A DNA stretch of 32,570 nt from Bacillota bacterium (GCA_021795465.1 JAJYPK010000022.1:1-32570), one strand, 5' to 3'; shown: positions 23,435 through 31,681, counted from the first letter of the stretch. A program made the numbers and translations. The notes: generated by a model from the letters alone, not told the origin.

Positions 23435-24223
23435 ATGACTATGACCATCAGCGAAGCCTTCGCTCGGGCTCGACAAGAAAACCGTGCGGCGCTCATCCCT
23501 TATATTACTGCGGGCTACCCAAGCCTCGAACACCTGGAATCTTTGGTCAAGGCGTTAGAGGCCGGGGGGGCTGATCTGATCGAGATCGGCGTGCCATTTT
23601 CGGACCCGCTTGCGGACGGTCCCATCCTACAACAAGCGGCTACCGAAGCCCTGGCCAGAGGGGTCAAGGTGCAACAAATATTTGATCGCGTGAAAGACCT
23701 CGCGGTATCGGTGCCGCTGATCTTCTTGACCTATGTGAACCCCATCTATCGTCGAGGAATCGACCGCTTTATTACCGACAGCCGCCGATCCGGCGTTCAG
23801 GGGTTAATTGTTCCTGATTGGCCCTGGAACGAAATGCGGGAGGCACAAGAGACCGCCCAGAGCCAGGGTGTAGCCATGATACCCCTGGTCGCTCCAACGT
23901 CGACTGATGCGCACTTAAAGGACATCCGCAATGCTGCCGGATTTGTCTATACGGTATCAGTGACCGGGGTTACCGGGGCCCGATCCCAGTTGAACCACGG
24001 AGTCGGGCCATTGGTGGAAAGGATCCGACAACACGTTCACATTCCGATTGCCGTAGGTTTCGGCATTTCTACTCCTGAACAAGCCAGAGAGACCGGGCGG
24101 GTCGCCGATGGCGTGATTGTCGGTAGCGCACTAGTGAGAGTGATACGAGACAACCGAGATGACCCGAGTGGTTCAGCAGAGTCATTTGTCAGGGCGTTTC
24201 GTGATGCCTTAGAAACTAAATAG
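23435..24223 (+). CDS. trpA: Tryptophan synthase alpha chain
   Basis: TrpA cleaves indole-3-glycerol phosphate and channels indole to TrpB. The 262-residue barrel has PYITAGYPS, the catalytic Glu and Asp in LIEIGVPFSDPLADGP, VYTVSVTGVTGAR, VGFGIST and VIVGSALV. ATG 23435 begins 5 bases after trpB with AGGGAT/GGAGGGG upstream. It is the last gene of the trp operon; the next promoter begins 10 bases after its stop and no terminator is evident between them. Confidence 0.95.
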   Translation: MTMTISEAFARARQENRAALIPYITAGYPSLEHLESLVKALEAGGADLIEIGVPFSDPLADGPILQQAATEALARGVKVQQIFDRVKDLAVSVPLIFLTYVNPIYRRGIDRFITDSRRSGVQGLIVPDWPWNEMREAQETAQSQGVAMIPLVAPTSTDAHLKDIRNAAGFVYTVSVTGVTGARSQLNHGVGPLVERIRQHVHIPIAVGFGISTPEQARETGRVADGVIVGSALVRVIRDNRDDPSGSAESFVRAFRDALETK

Positions 24224-24232
24224 ACGAAGGTC

Positions 24233-24261
24233 TTGACACGTTGTTACATGCGCGGTATTAT
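24233..24261 (+). promoter_or_regulatory. Sigma-A promoter of the aroF-tyrA-aroA unit
   Basis: TTGACA (24233-24238), a 17-base spacer and TATTAT (24256-24261) make a near-consensus promoter. It lies 10 bases after trpA, so trp read-through and this promoter could both transcribe the second T-box. Confidence 0.8.
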
Positions 24262-24267
24262 GCGGGA

Positions 24268-24545
24268 ATAATATCATCGATCCAAAGTGATGATCGGGAA
24301 GAAACCAGAGCCTAGGCGTTGCAGAGAGTCGACGAATGGTGAAAGTCGATACCCTAATTCTGGGATTATACCCCCGGGAACGTGCATCGAACCCCCAAAT
24401 GGGGCAGTAGAGAATCCGGATTCCATCCGTTACCATGGAGCGACGGTGTTAGCCGTCGACTGAGGGGTCAAGCTGTTGCTTGATCACTAGGGTGGTACCG
24501 CGGAGAGAAGGCCTTCGTCCCTAAGCATTAGGGATGGAGGCCTTC
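24268..24545 (+). promoter_or_regulatory. T-box riboswitch, probable tRNA-Tyr (UAU) type, possibly translational
   Basis: Stem I features are GATGATCGGGAAGA near 24290, GCAGAGAGTCGACGAATGGTGAAAG (AG-rich bulge and GGUG loop) near 24320-24345, and a specifier loop GAT-TAT-ACC with TAT (Tyr) at 24367-24369. Hairpins CGACGG/CCGTCG and TCAAGC/GCTTGA precede the T-box AGGGTGGTACCGCGG (24489-24503). The final hairpin (24507-24545) pairs GAAGGCCT with AGGCCTTC and TCCCTAA with TTAGGGA, with a 3x3 internal loop and a GCA loop. It is followed by CATGTGTTGG instead of a U-tract. It contains GGAGG (24536-24540) directly before an ATG. Tyr specificity fits the genes downstream; reading UAU rather than an adjacent triplet rests on alignment with the trp leader. 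Confidence 0.85.
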
Positions 24546-24596
24546 ATGTGTTGGAATGAGTTAGCCAGGCACTTAAAAAAGGCGGGATTTTCGTGA
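24546..24596 (+). CDS. Putative 16-residue leader peptide coupled to the DAHP synthase gene
   Basis: ATG 24546 is 5 bases after GGAGG (24536-24540), which lies within the 3' arm of the T-box hairpin. It begins a 16-codon frame encoding [16 protein letters not shown]. The TGA (24594-24596) overlaps the GTG start of the DAHP synthase as GTGA, and the peptide's last codons contain that gene's own AAGGCGGG site. Start, ribosome site and coupled stop fit a translated leader. I do not know a family for it. It contains one Trp and no Tyr codon, so an attenuator role is not suggested. The frame could also arise by chance. Confidence 0.4.
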   Translation: MCWNELARHLKKAGFS

Positions 24597-25603
24597 TTAT
24601 TGTTATGTCGAAGAGTGCGAGTACCGACGATGTTGATGCGGTAACGACGCGATTAAAGGCCGAAGGATTTCAAGTTCACTTGTCCCAGGGCGTGGAACGC
24701 ACCATTATCGGGGTGATCGGTGAGCGAACTGAGGAGGTCATGAGATTGGGGGCAATGCAAGCCGTGGAACAAGTGGTGCCAGTACGACGACCATATAAAT
24801 TGGTTAGCCGTGACTTCCACCCGGAAAATACGGTAGTCCGGGTGGGCCCGGTCGAATTTGGTACCGAGAAGGCCGTGATTATCGCGGGTCCCTGTGCGGT
24901 TGAAAGCCGAGAACAGGTTATGGAGTCAGCGGCGGCCGTCCAACGGATGGGAATTCCCGTACTGCGGGGCGGGGCGTATAAACCACGCACGTCTCCCTAC
25001 AGCTTCCAGGGGATGGCGGTGGAGGGCCTTAGGATTTTGGCTGAAGCGCGGGACCGCTATGGCCTCATGGTTGTGACCGAAGCCGTGGACCACGAAAGTT
25101 TACGCAATGTTGCCGAGTGGGCGGACATTGTGCAAATCGGGGCGCGCAACATGCAGAACTTCGAATTGTTGAAAGCGGTTGGGCAAACTGGCAAGCCGGT
25201 GTTGCTCAAACGCGGTATCGCAGCGACCATCGACGAATGGTTAATGGCGGCGGAATATATTGCTGCCCATGGCAATCCCAATATCATTCTGTGTGAACGT
25301 GGAATCCGGACCTACGAACAGAAGACACGAAATACTTTAGATCTTAGTGCGATTCCGGTGATTAAGCAATTGTGCCATCTGCCGATCATCATCGATCCGT
25401 CTCACTCTACTGGACAGTGGAACTGGGTGGCGCCTATGGCGCGTGCGGGGATTGCAGCAGGTGCTGATGGATTAATTATTGAGGCGCATCCCAATCCCCA
25501 AGAAGCCCTGTCGGACGGGCCACAGAGTCTGAACCTACCGCACTTGGCAGAATTAGTGACGTCGCTGAGCGCAGTAGCACAGGCCGTCGGACGAACGATA
25601 TGA
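24593..25603 (+). CDS. aroF: 3-deoxy-7-phosphoheptulonate (DAHP) synthase, type I-beta with N-terminal regulatory domain
   Basis: This enzyme condenses phosphoenolpyruvate and erythrose 4-phosphate, the first step of aromatic amino-acid synthesis. The 336-residue product closely resembles the Thermotoga maritima type. It has a ferredoxin-like N-terminal regulatory domain (about 1-70, including [11 protein letters not shown]), the linker [16 protein letters not shown], then a barrel with [58 protein letters not shown] and [17 protein letters not shown]. In the Thermotoga enzyme this N-terminal domain mediates Tyr/Phe inhibition, so feedback is expected here too. GTG 24593 has AAGGCGGG 5 bases upstream. 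It lies behind a Tyr T-box, and its stop overlaps tyrA (ATGA). Confidence 0.93.
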   Translation: MIIVMSKSASTDDVDAVTTRLKAEGFQVHLSQGVERTIIGVIGERTEEVMRLGAMQAVEQVVPVRRPYKLVSRDFHPENTVVRVGPVEFGTEKAVIIAGPCAVESREQVMESAAAVQRMGIPVLRGGAYKPRTSPYSFQGMAVEGLRILAEARDRYGLMVVTEAVDHESLRNVAEWADIVQIGARNMQNFELLKAVGQTGKPVLLKRGIAATIDEWLMAAEYIAAHGNPNIILCERGIRTYEQKTRNTLDLSAIPVIKQLCHLPIIIDPSHSTGQWNWVAPMARAGIAAGADGLIIEAHPNPQEALSDGPQSLNLPHLAELVTSLSAVAQAVGRTI

Positions 25604-26418
25604 ATGTTGGAGTCATTGGCATGGGACTGATTGGAGGGTCTATCGCCAAGGCTTGGCGGAGTCACGGGGATACGGTGTTCGGGTACGACACCGACGCCAG
25701 CAGTTTAGCCACAGCCATTGATGAAGGCGTTATCGAAGATGTTTTAGACTGGCACCAATGGATTGATCAGGTCGATGAGGTAGTGGTGGCGACCCCGCTG
25801 TCCACGGTGCCGCACTGGATAGCCGGGTTAGGGTCGACACCTCGAGACCGAGCGGGAATCGTCGTCGAAGTAGGCTCGGTAAAGCAACCCTTGATGCCAG
25901 CACTTTACGCGCTAAGACATCCCTGGTCATTTTTGTCGCTGCATCCGATGGCTGGTAAAGAATCCCGCGGCTATGTCTCGAGTGAAGCTGCGCTCTTTGC
26001 GGGATGTGCTTGTGCCGTCATTGAGAGAGAAGGCGGGATACCGGAACCCGCGATCCGGCAATGGATGCAGGTGCTAGGAACACGTCCCGTCATGGTAAGT
26101 GCGGCAGAACACGATACTATGGTAGCCGAGGTGAGCCATCTTCCGTATTTGATTGCAGCAGCTTTGCTCTATAGCGTCGGAGATCCAAAGGCTGCGTCCT
26201 TGCAGTTGGCGGGCACTGGATTTCGTGATACCAGCCGGGTGGGGGCCAGTGACGCGAGGTTATGGCAAGAGATCTTAGAGGCCAATCGGGAACCGGTAAA
26301 GACCGCGTTGAGGCATTATTCGCGGATCTTGGGGGAGTTCGGAAATGCCCTCGAAACGGGAGACAGTCTACCAGGACTTGATGTCATCGCCCGCGTTCGT
26401 CAAGCCATCTCAGGGTAA
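25600..26418 (+). CDS. tyrA: Prephenate dehydrogenase
   Basis: TyrA oxidatively decarboxylates prephenate to 4-hydroxyphenylpyruvate for tyrosine synthesis (or arogenate to tyrosine; the substrate cannot be told from sequence alone). The 272-residue product has the NAD(P)-binding GMGLIGGS near residue 8, [17 protein letters not shown], the catalytic His in [16 protein letters not shown] and the later helical dimer domain ([23 protein letters not shown]). There is no fused chorismate mutase and no C-terminal ACT domain, so control probably falls on the T-box and on AroF. ATG 25600 overlaps the aroF stop (ATGA). Confidence 0.93.
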   Translation: MNVGVIGMGLIGGSIAKAWRSHGDTVFGYDTDASSLATAIDEGVIEDVLDWHQWIDQVDEVVVATPLSTVPHWIAGLGSTPRDRAGIVVEVGSVKQPLMPALYALRHPWSFLSLHPMAGKESRGYVSSEAALFAGCACAVIEREGGIPEPAIRQWMQVLGTRPVMVSAAEHDTMVAEVSHLPYLIAAALLYSVGDPKAASLQLAGTGFRDTSRVGASDARLWQEILEANREPVKTALRHYSRILGEFGNALETGDSLPGLDVIARVRQAISG

Positions 26419-26436
26419 CGGAAAGGGTGTCGTCGA

Positions 26437-27714
26437 ATGCAACTACGTCCATGGAATACGCGGTTGAAGGGTCGTATTCGGCCCCCTAGTGATAAATCGA
26501 TCACGCATCGAGGCGTGCTCTTTAGTGCACTGGCTAAAGGGGTGAGTGAAATCAAAGATCCCCTGGACTCATTGGATACGGCAGCAAGCCTGGCGGTGAT
26601 TCAAAACTTGGGTGTCAAATTGATTGAACGAACCGCGACGCACTGGGTCTTGAAAAGCCCTGGATACCAGGATTTAGAAGAGCCGCGGACTATCATCGAC
26701 TGTCTTAATTCGGGAACCACGATGCGTCTAACCACAGGACTTTTGGCGGGTACGCCATTTCTTACGGTGTTGTCGGGAGACGACTCCTTGCGCGAAAGAC
26801 CCATGGCTCGGGTTATGGACCCCTTAAGGGCCCTAGGGATAGACATTCGCGGACGCCAGGGCGGCAAGGCCCCACTTGTCGTTCAAGGGGGACCTCATCG
26901 GGGTGGGGTATCGCGACTGTCGGTCGCGTCGGCACAGGTAAAGTCCGCCCTGATCTTAGCGGGCTTAAGCGCAGATGCCCCCTTAACTATCCATGAATTA
27001 TTGCCGACCCGAGACCATACCGAACGATTGTTAAAGGCCATGGGTGCTTCGATTGAGGTGCAATCCAAAACCATCACGGTGGCGCCTGGACCGGTCATGC
27101 CTTATACCGTAGCCGTTCCCGGGGACCCTTCGAGTGCTGCTTATTGGGCCGCTTTGGCCTCGTTATTGGAAGATTCCGAACTGTTGGTCGAGGGAGTCAG
27201 TTTGAACCCCGGGCGGATCGGATTTTACCAACTACTGCAGGACATGGGTGCTCATGTCGAATTTAGGGTCATCCAGAAATCACCGGAGCCGATTGGAGAT
27301 ATTCGGATAGGGTGGGCACCGTTACACGGCGTGGTGGTCGATGCGGACATCGTGCCGGGACTCATTGACGAACTGCCTTTAATTGCGTTGTTGGCGGCTC
27401 ATGCAAAGGGGGATACCGTAGTCTCCGGTGCTGGAGAATTGCGTGTTAAGGAGACCGATAGAATTCGAGCCACTACGGACAACTTACGAAGCCTGGGAGT
27501 GGAGATCGAAGAGCACGCCGATGGGTTTAGCGTTAAAGGAGGACAACGCCTATGTGGAGGCGTGGTCAAGGCCATGGGAGATCACCGCATTGCGATGATG
27601 TTAGCCATCGCAGCGACTGTGGCTTCAGGCCCCGTGGTTCTCGAGGGCGCTGAGGCGATGGAGATTAGCTATCCAGAATTTTTTCGGGATTACTGGCGTT
27701 TTGCAGATGAATAA
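26437..27714 (+). CDS. aroA: 3-phosphoshikimate 1-carboxyvinyltransferase (EPSP synthase)
   Basis: AroA transfers the enolpyruvyl group of PEP to shikimate 3-phosphate. The 425-residue product carries SDKSITHRG (Lys and Arg for both substrates), LNSGTTMRL, RERPMARVMDPLRALG, SAQVKSALILAGL, TRDHTERLL, PGDPSSAAYW, the catalytic Asp in LIDELPLIALLAA, KETDRI and MGDHRIAMML. ATG 26437 follows tyrA by 18 bases. Other shikimate-pathway genes (aroB, D, E, K, C) are not in this window. Confidence 0.95.
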   Translation: MQLRPWNTRLKGRIRPPSDKSITHRGVLFSALAKGVSEIKDPLDSLDTAASLAVIQNLGVKLIERTATHWVLKSPGYQDLEEPRTIIDCLNSGTTMRLTTGLLAGTPFLTVLSGDDSLRERPMARVMDPLRALGIDIRGRQGGKAPLVVQGGPHRGGVSRLSVASAQVKSALILAGLSADAPLTIHELLPTRDHTERLLKAMGASIEVQSKTITVAPGPVMPYTVAVPGDPSSAAYWAALASLLEDSELLVEGVSLNPGRIGFYQLLQDMGAHVEFRVIQKSPEPIGDIRIGWAPLHGVVVDADIVPGLIDELPLIALLAAHAKGDTVVSGAGELRVKETDRIRATTDNLRSLGVEIEEHADGFSVKGGQRLCGGVVKAMGDHRIAMMLAIAATVASGPVVLEGAEAMEISYPEFFRDYWRFADE

Positions 27715-27723
27715 CAGGCCTCG

Positions 27724-27750
27724 GGCGTATCTCGACGGTGTCCGTTTTTT
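27724..27750 (+). terminator. Possible terminator after aroA
   Basis: CGGGC and GTCCG could pair as a short 5-bp stem with one G-U across a 13-base loop, directly followed by TTTTTT (27745-27750). The stem is weak; the T6 run is the main evidence. Confidence 0.3.
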
Positions 27751-27759
27751 CCTCTCCCC

Positions 27760-27789
27760 GCGACGGTCTACTCTCCGGTAGATCGTCGC
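27760..27789 (+). terminator. Strong 12-bp hairpin, probable transcription terminator of the aro unit
   Basis: GCGACGGTCTAC (27760-27771) pairs with GTAGATCGTCGC (27778-27789) over 12 base pairs with a single G-U and a TCTCCG loop. The following TGTTTCG gives only a poor U-tract, so termination may be incomplete or rely on the T6 run upstream for the opposite function. It is the most stable-looking hairpin in the region. Confidence 0.5.
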
Positions 27790-28065
27790 TGTTTCGCGTG
27801 ACGACGGTCATGCTGTGTTCCCGACGAGTAAAAATCTCCCCGATAAGACTCAAGAGGCCGTGAATCCTGGGCCTGGAAGTTGGTGGGTCCATTACGCAGA
27901 AATCTGAGAGAGGGGGGTGGAACCTGCGCCGATGTGGGACAGCGGAGGTTCAAGGGGGCATGGGAGGGGTCTCAAGATTTGATGAATCCCTGACCCGTGA
28001 TTACGGTGAGCAGGAAAATCTGACTTCCGACGCGAATACAGTACATGATAAGAGGCGAGGGTGAA

Positions 28066-28992
28066 ATGTATATAGGGATTGACGGGGGTGGAACAGGCAC
28101 CCGTGGTATACTGCGAGACCCCGCAGGCAAGGTCCTCGGAGAGGCCGAGGCGGGGCCGGGTAATGCCCTGGTGGTGGGAATGGATAGGGCTTATGAAGCC
28201 GTAGCGACCGTGTGGAATCGCCTGCAGTCTCGCGTTGACGGTGGTGGCGTGAGCGGTACCGTGATCGGGCTAGCAGGGGTTGAGCGTCCTTTGTTACGTG
28301 CCGAGTGGATCCGACGTCTAGACCACGCGGTAGGGGATCCGTATTGGCTAGTGGGGGACTATCAATTGGCATGGGCTGCCTTAACGCATGGACGCCCCGG
28401 GATCATCGGAGTGGTGGGAACCGGCTCCGTGTTTTTTGGCGAGAATGGGAGCAATACGCGTCGCATCGGTGGGTATGGGTGGCAAATTGGCGACGTGGGA
28501 TCTGGCATTAGGCTGGGCCAATTGGGCGTCCGGGAAGCATTAAAAGCTATGGAGGGTATCGAAGGGTCGACGACCTTGGTAGATCTGGTTCAGCAGTTTT
28601 TTGGGACCGCACACCCGGCGGATATTTTAAGCCAGTGGTATGACAAGGGATTTGAAGTGCAACGCGTTGCCCAATTGGCCAGTGGTATTTTGGAAACGGC
28701 GAACTGGGACTTTGTGGCTCGGCGCCTGGTTGAGGCGGAGGCGCACGGCATCGTCGCCCATTTGAAGGCCTTAAGCAGGGCATTGAATTGGCAGGATCAG
28801 TGGCCCATCGGCCTGACGGGAGGGCTGGCGGACCGATGGATGCCATGGATCGAACGAAGTTGGATACCGTGCGGCTATCGCACCGCGATTCAGCTAGTGA
28901 GCGACCGTCCGGTAATGGGGGCGGCATGGCTGGCTCAACACTGGAAAGAAACCTGTCGAAGGAGTGACCGTGGTGACCATACTGAGGGGTAA
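28066..28992 (+). CDS. BadF/BadG/BcrA/BcrD-type ATPase, probable N-acetyl amino-sugar kinase
   Basis: The 308-residue product belongs to the ASKHA kinase fold. It has phosphate-1 IGIDGGGTGTRGIL at the N-terminus, phosphate-2 GVVGTGSVFFG, RIGGYGWQIGDVGSGIRLG and a C-terminal GLTGGLAD adenosine motif. In this family the Clostridium acetobutylicum MurK phosphorylates both MurNAc and GlcNAc, and mammalian NAGK phosphorylates GlcNAc. Placed beside nagA and murQ, this gene probably supplies MurNAc-6-P and/or GlcNAc-6-P. ATG 28066 with GCGAGGGTG upstream is preferred over ATG 28045. The 3' end overlaps nagA by about 23 bases. The exact sugar is inference. Confidence 0.82.
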   Translation: MYIGIDGGGTGTRGILRDPAGKVLGEAEAGPGNALVVGMDRAYEAVATVWNRLQSRVDGGGVSGTVIGLAGVERPLLRAEWIRRLDHAVGDPYWLVGDYQLAWAALTHGRPGIIGVVGTGSVFFGENGSNTRRIGGYGWQIGDVGSGIRLGQLGVREALKAMEGIEGSTTLVDLVQQFFGTAHPADILSQWYDKGFEVQRVAQLASGILETANWDFVARRLVEAEAHGIVAHLKALSRALNWQDQWPIGLTGGLADRWMPWIERSWIPCGYRTAIQLVSDRPVMGAAWLAQHWKETCRRSDRGDHTEG

Positions 28993-30097
28993 CATCTTCC
29001 TAGACAGCATCGGGGCCTTGATCTCGGGCCAGATCGCGTGGGATAGCTTGGGCCAGATTGTTGCGATCGAACCCCTTCCCCAACAATCGTTTGAGCAAAT
29101 CATCTTGCCTGGGTTCATTGAGGAGCATGTCCATGGGATTGCTGGTGACGATGTCATGAACCAGGGCCCTGAGCGCTTTTCGCGGATTGCGAAACAACTG
29201 GCGGCGCACGGAGTGACGTCCTACTTGGCGACGACTCTGACCGCGCCTTTTCCCCACCTTACGCGTGTGATCCAAGAAACCCGGACCGCCGCTCCTCTGA
29301 CCAGAGTTGGTGCCAGGCTTGTCGGGGTTCACTTAGAGGGACCATTTATTGATCGGCGTGCCAAGGGGGCTCAACCGTTAGAGGAGGTGGCGGAATCCAA
29401 CCTGGGGAACTTGGCTCTTCTGATCGGTGAGAACCATGATGGATGGGTTCAACTAATGACGTGGGCACCCAATTTAGCTCATACGCGAAAAGCCATTGCG
29501 TGGCTGACGCAACGCGGCGTTCGCGTTAATCTTGGGCATTCATTAGCCACCTACGAAGAAGGGCGTTTGGCTGTGGATGCGGGCGCAACCGGATTGACCC
29601 ACTTTTTCAATGCAATGAGCCCCTTCCAACACCGTGAACCGGGATTGGTTGGACTAGGCTTCATGGATCATAGGCTTTGGTGCGAGTTGATCGTGGATGG
29701 AACGCATGTGCGGCCTGAAGTGGTGCACTATGTGATGAGTGTCATGGGTGAGCGCGTAATCCTGGTTACCGACGGGATGGCGGCCACCGACATGGATGAG
29801 GGCGTGTATACTTTGGGGGGCCATGCGGTTACGGCAACCCAGGGAGCGGCGCGGTTGGCTGACGGAACCCTCGCAGGCAGCATTCTAACTATGGACCAGG
29901 CCCTGCGGAACTTGGTTCGTTGGGGTGTACCGCTTGCCTCCATTGTGCGAAGTCTGGCGACAAATCCGGCTCGGAGACTAGGATTGACCGATTGTGGCAG
30001 TCTCTTTGTGGGAGCGCGCGCGGATGTCGTCGTGATGGACTCTGGCTTTCATGTGATAAAGACCTATCGTCACGGACGTCTTGTATATGAGCGCTGA
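28970..30097 (+). CDS. nagA: N-acetylglucosamine-6-phosphate deacetylase
   Basis: NagA removes acetate from GlcNAc-6-P, giving glucosamine-6-P for glycolysis or new cell wall. The roughly 375-residue amidohydrolase shows LPGFIEEHVHG (metal-site HxH; the family's usual PGFID has Glu here), VHLEGPFIDRRAKGA (metal Glu), NLGHSLATYEEG, THFFNAMSPFQHREPGLVG and the catalytic Asp in LVTDGMAATDM. Several GTG codons could start it (28964, 28970, 28973). AAGGAG at 28959-28964 favours 28970 or 28973. Its overlap with the upstream kinase suggests coupling. nagB is not in this window. Confidence 0.92.
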   Translation: MVTILRGNIFLDSIGALISGQIAWDSLGQIVAIEPLPQQSFEQIILPGFIEEHVHGIAGDDVMNQGPERFSRIAKQLAAHGVTSYLATTLTAPFPHLTRVIQETRTAAPLTRVGARLVGVHLEGPFIDRRAKGAQPLEEVAESNLGNLALLIGENHDGWVQLMTWAPNLAHTRKAIAWLTQRGVRVNLGHSLATYEEGRLAVDAGATGLTHFFNAMSPFQHREPGLVGLGFMDHRLWCELIVDGTHVRPEVVHYVMSVMGERVILVTDGMAATDMDEGVYTLGGHAVTATQGAARLADGTLAGSILTMDQALRNLVRWGVPLASIVRSLATNPARRLGLTDCGSLFVGARADVVVMDSGFHVIKTYRHGRLVYER

Positions 30098-30174
30098 TTA
30101 CTTCTCTTGTCCTCCTCCTAAGGCGCCAGGGAGCGTTCATCACCAAAAATTTCGTTATAGAAGGAGATTCGAAC

Positions 30175-31047
30175 ATGCCGTCGCTGGAAAACCTGGATAC
30201 CTTGAGCTTAGTCACGCATCTCAATCAACAAGACACGCGGCCGCAGGCGGCCGTGAACACGGCGCTTAACGAGATTGCCCAAGCAGTCGATGCTATATCG
30301 CACCGTATAGAGCGGGGCGGAAGGGTTCGGGTGATAGGAGCCGGCACCTCGGGTCGGCTTGCTCAGTTGGATGCATCCGAATTGCCTCCGACCTTCGGCA
30401 TTGAATCCCATTTGTGGTCGGCGATCATGGCGGGGGGACGCGAGGCCTTTTGGGAAGCCGTTGAAGGTGCCGAGGATGATAAAAATGCGGGGGAGGCGGC
30501 GGTGGTTCAAGAGAACTTGGCCGAACCCGACGTCGTGATTGGTATTGCCGCGTCGGGTCGCACGCCTTTCGTGCAAGGGGCCTTAGAGGCCGCGGCCGCA
30601 CGCGACTGTCTACGAATTGGAATAATTTGTGTGCCTAACACCCCGTGGTTACCGCTTTTGGATATTGCTATTCGATTGCCGGTGGGAGAAGAGTCGTTAC
30701 AGGGCTCGACCCGAATGCTAGCGGGAACCGCGCAAAAGATGGCGCTTAATATTTTGTCTAGTAGTGTCATGATCAAAGGCGGCCACGTACTGAAGAGCCT
30801 GATGATCGATATGCGGCCTTCGAACGACAAACTTAGGCAACGCGCAGAAGTTATTGTAGCGTCAATTCTGGGTTGTTCGGAGGGGGAGGCGAAGTCCCTC
30901 CTCGTGAGACACGATTACCGGATTCGGCGTGTCCTGGTTGCCCAATTGACCGGTGAAACGGGCAATGCGCTTGAACAAGCCTTAAGCCGATACCACGGCT
31001 CGCTTGCCTCGTTACTGGTGGATAAGGCTCCGCAGACTCCACGTTAA
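30175..31047 (+). CDS. murQ: N-acetylmuramic acid 6-phosphate etherase
   Basis: MurQ cleaves the lactyl ether of MurNAc-6-P, giving GlcNAc-6-P, the NagA substrate. The 290-residue SIS-domain product has RVIGAGTSGRLAQLDASELPPTFG (phosphate binding plus catalytic Glu), AVEGAEDD (second catalytic Glu), GIAASGRTPFV and LQGSTRMLAGTAQKMALN, then a C-terminal helical domain. ATG 30175 is preceded by AGAAGGAGATTCG. It follows nagA by 77 bases and is probably in the same unit. Its TAA overlaps the stop of the convergent membrane-protein gene as TTAA. No MurNAc transporter is present nearby. Confidence 0.95.
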   Translation: MPSLENLDTLSLVTHLNQQDTRPQAAVNTALNEIAQAVDAISHRIERGGRVRVIGAGTSGRLAQLDASELPPTFGIESHLWSAIMAGGREAFWEAVEGAEDDKNAGEAAVVQENLAEPDVVIGIAASGRTPFVQGALEAAAARDCLRIGIICVPNTPWLPLLDIAIRLPVGEESLQGSTRMLAGTAQKMALNILSSSVMIKGGHVLKSLMIDMRPSNDKLRQRAEVIVASILGCSEGEAKSLLVRHDYRIRRVLVAQLTGETGNALEQALSRYHGSLASLLVDKAPQTPR

Positions 31048-31625
31048 ATCGCATAGATATCCCAATGGAATGCCCAAAATGCTAAGACGAGGATCACCAG
31101 AACCGCACCGCAAAGTCCCAAAACTAAAATAGCGGCATCGCGTTGAGAGATGTTTTGAGTCCTGGCTAAGCCGTCTTGAAGCGTGTAGAGGGTGGCTAAG
31201 ATGGCCAGGGCAGGAATCATGAACCAGGGTGATACCGTCATGGCGACGGCGATGGCAATAAACCAGGGACTAAGAGCCATCAAGACGGCACGTCGCGTCA
31301 ACGCATGGCCACGAATATTTAGGCGGCGAGATATGCTGTCCAAGATCAGCATCCCTGGGTAGAGTATAAACGCTCCGGTACCAAGAACTAAGAGGATTGC
31401 GTAAAAAGCGTGAAGGAAGGCCCGTTCCGGAAACGGAATACTGAATACCTGATCGAGAGAGACTACCAGGGAAGACCAGATCAAATTCCACCAATAAAAG
31501 GTTTGGAGTGTGGAAGTTGGTGGGTGACGTTGAGCCATGCGTCCCGCTGTCAGGGGAGACACCGCGAATTCCCTCCAGAGATTTCTAGAGGGACGGGGAT
31601 ATTGGGGTCGCAGGAGCCGGTTCAT
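31044..31625 (-). CDS. Yip1-like multi-spanning membrane protein
   Basis: The 193-residue product has a cytoplasmic N-terminus with SRNLWREFAVSPLTAGRMA-like character, typical of bacterial Yip1-domain proteins. About five hydrophobic helices follow, at roughly residues 42-60, 70-92, 110-130, 133-148 and 165-187. A conserved-looking segment SPWFIAIAVAMTVSPWF and LATLYTLQDGLARTQNIS precede the last helix. Bacterial Yip1 proteins have no well-defined function. ATG 31625 has AAGGGGG 7 bases upstream on this strand. The stop shares bases with murQ. Relation to amino-sugar salvage or to HspR is not shown. Confidence 0.7.
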   Translation of the reverse strand: MNRLLRPQYPRPSRNLWREFAVSPLTAGRMAQRHPPTSTLQTFYWWNLIWSSLVVSLDQVFSIPFPERAFLHAFYAILLVLGTGAFILYPGMLILDSISRRLNIRGHALTRRAVLMALSPWFIAIAVAMTVSPWFMIPALAILATLYTLQDGLARTQNISQRDAAILVLGLCGAVLVILVLAFWAFHWDIYAI

Positions 31626-31681
31626 TGGGAATCCCCCTTTGCTTCGGACGAACGGCTCGGACCTGATTCACCGTTCTTGTC

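Larger units (their letters stand above)
27715..28065. other. 350-base gene-free region with hairpins
   Basis: No credible gene was found on either strand; minus-strand frames of 60-75 codons here have no recognisable features. The sequence CGACGGT recurs three times near 27733, 27761 and 27804. Possible stems besides the strong hairpin at 27760-27789 include AGGCC/GGCCT near 27855-27874, GAACCT/AGGTTC near 27919-27951, GGGTC/GACCC near 27967-27996 and CCGT-GATT-ACGG near 27995-28006. A GGGTGGAACCTGCG near 27914 resembles a T-box sequence but lacks the rest of that element. It may hold a leader RNA for the amino-sugar genes, or nothing. No strong promoter is seen. Confidence 0.4.

Noticed and set aside
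24546-24596. The 16-codon leader ORF as a classical attenuation peptide for aromatic amino acids
   Set aside because: It has a single Trp codon, one Phe and no Tyr codon, so ribosome stalling on the regulated amino acid is unlikely; coupling is the more plausible role.
27912-27930. GGGTGGAACC sequence as a third T-box
   Set aside because: An extra base interrupts the motif, and there is no stem I, specifier loop or downstream CGTCCC-type terminator arm.
27665-27953. Two minus-strand frames of about 61-75 codons near the aroA end
   Set aside because: They overlap the terminator-like hairpin, have no ribosome site that I could see and resemble no family.
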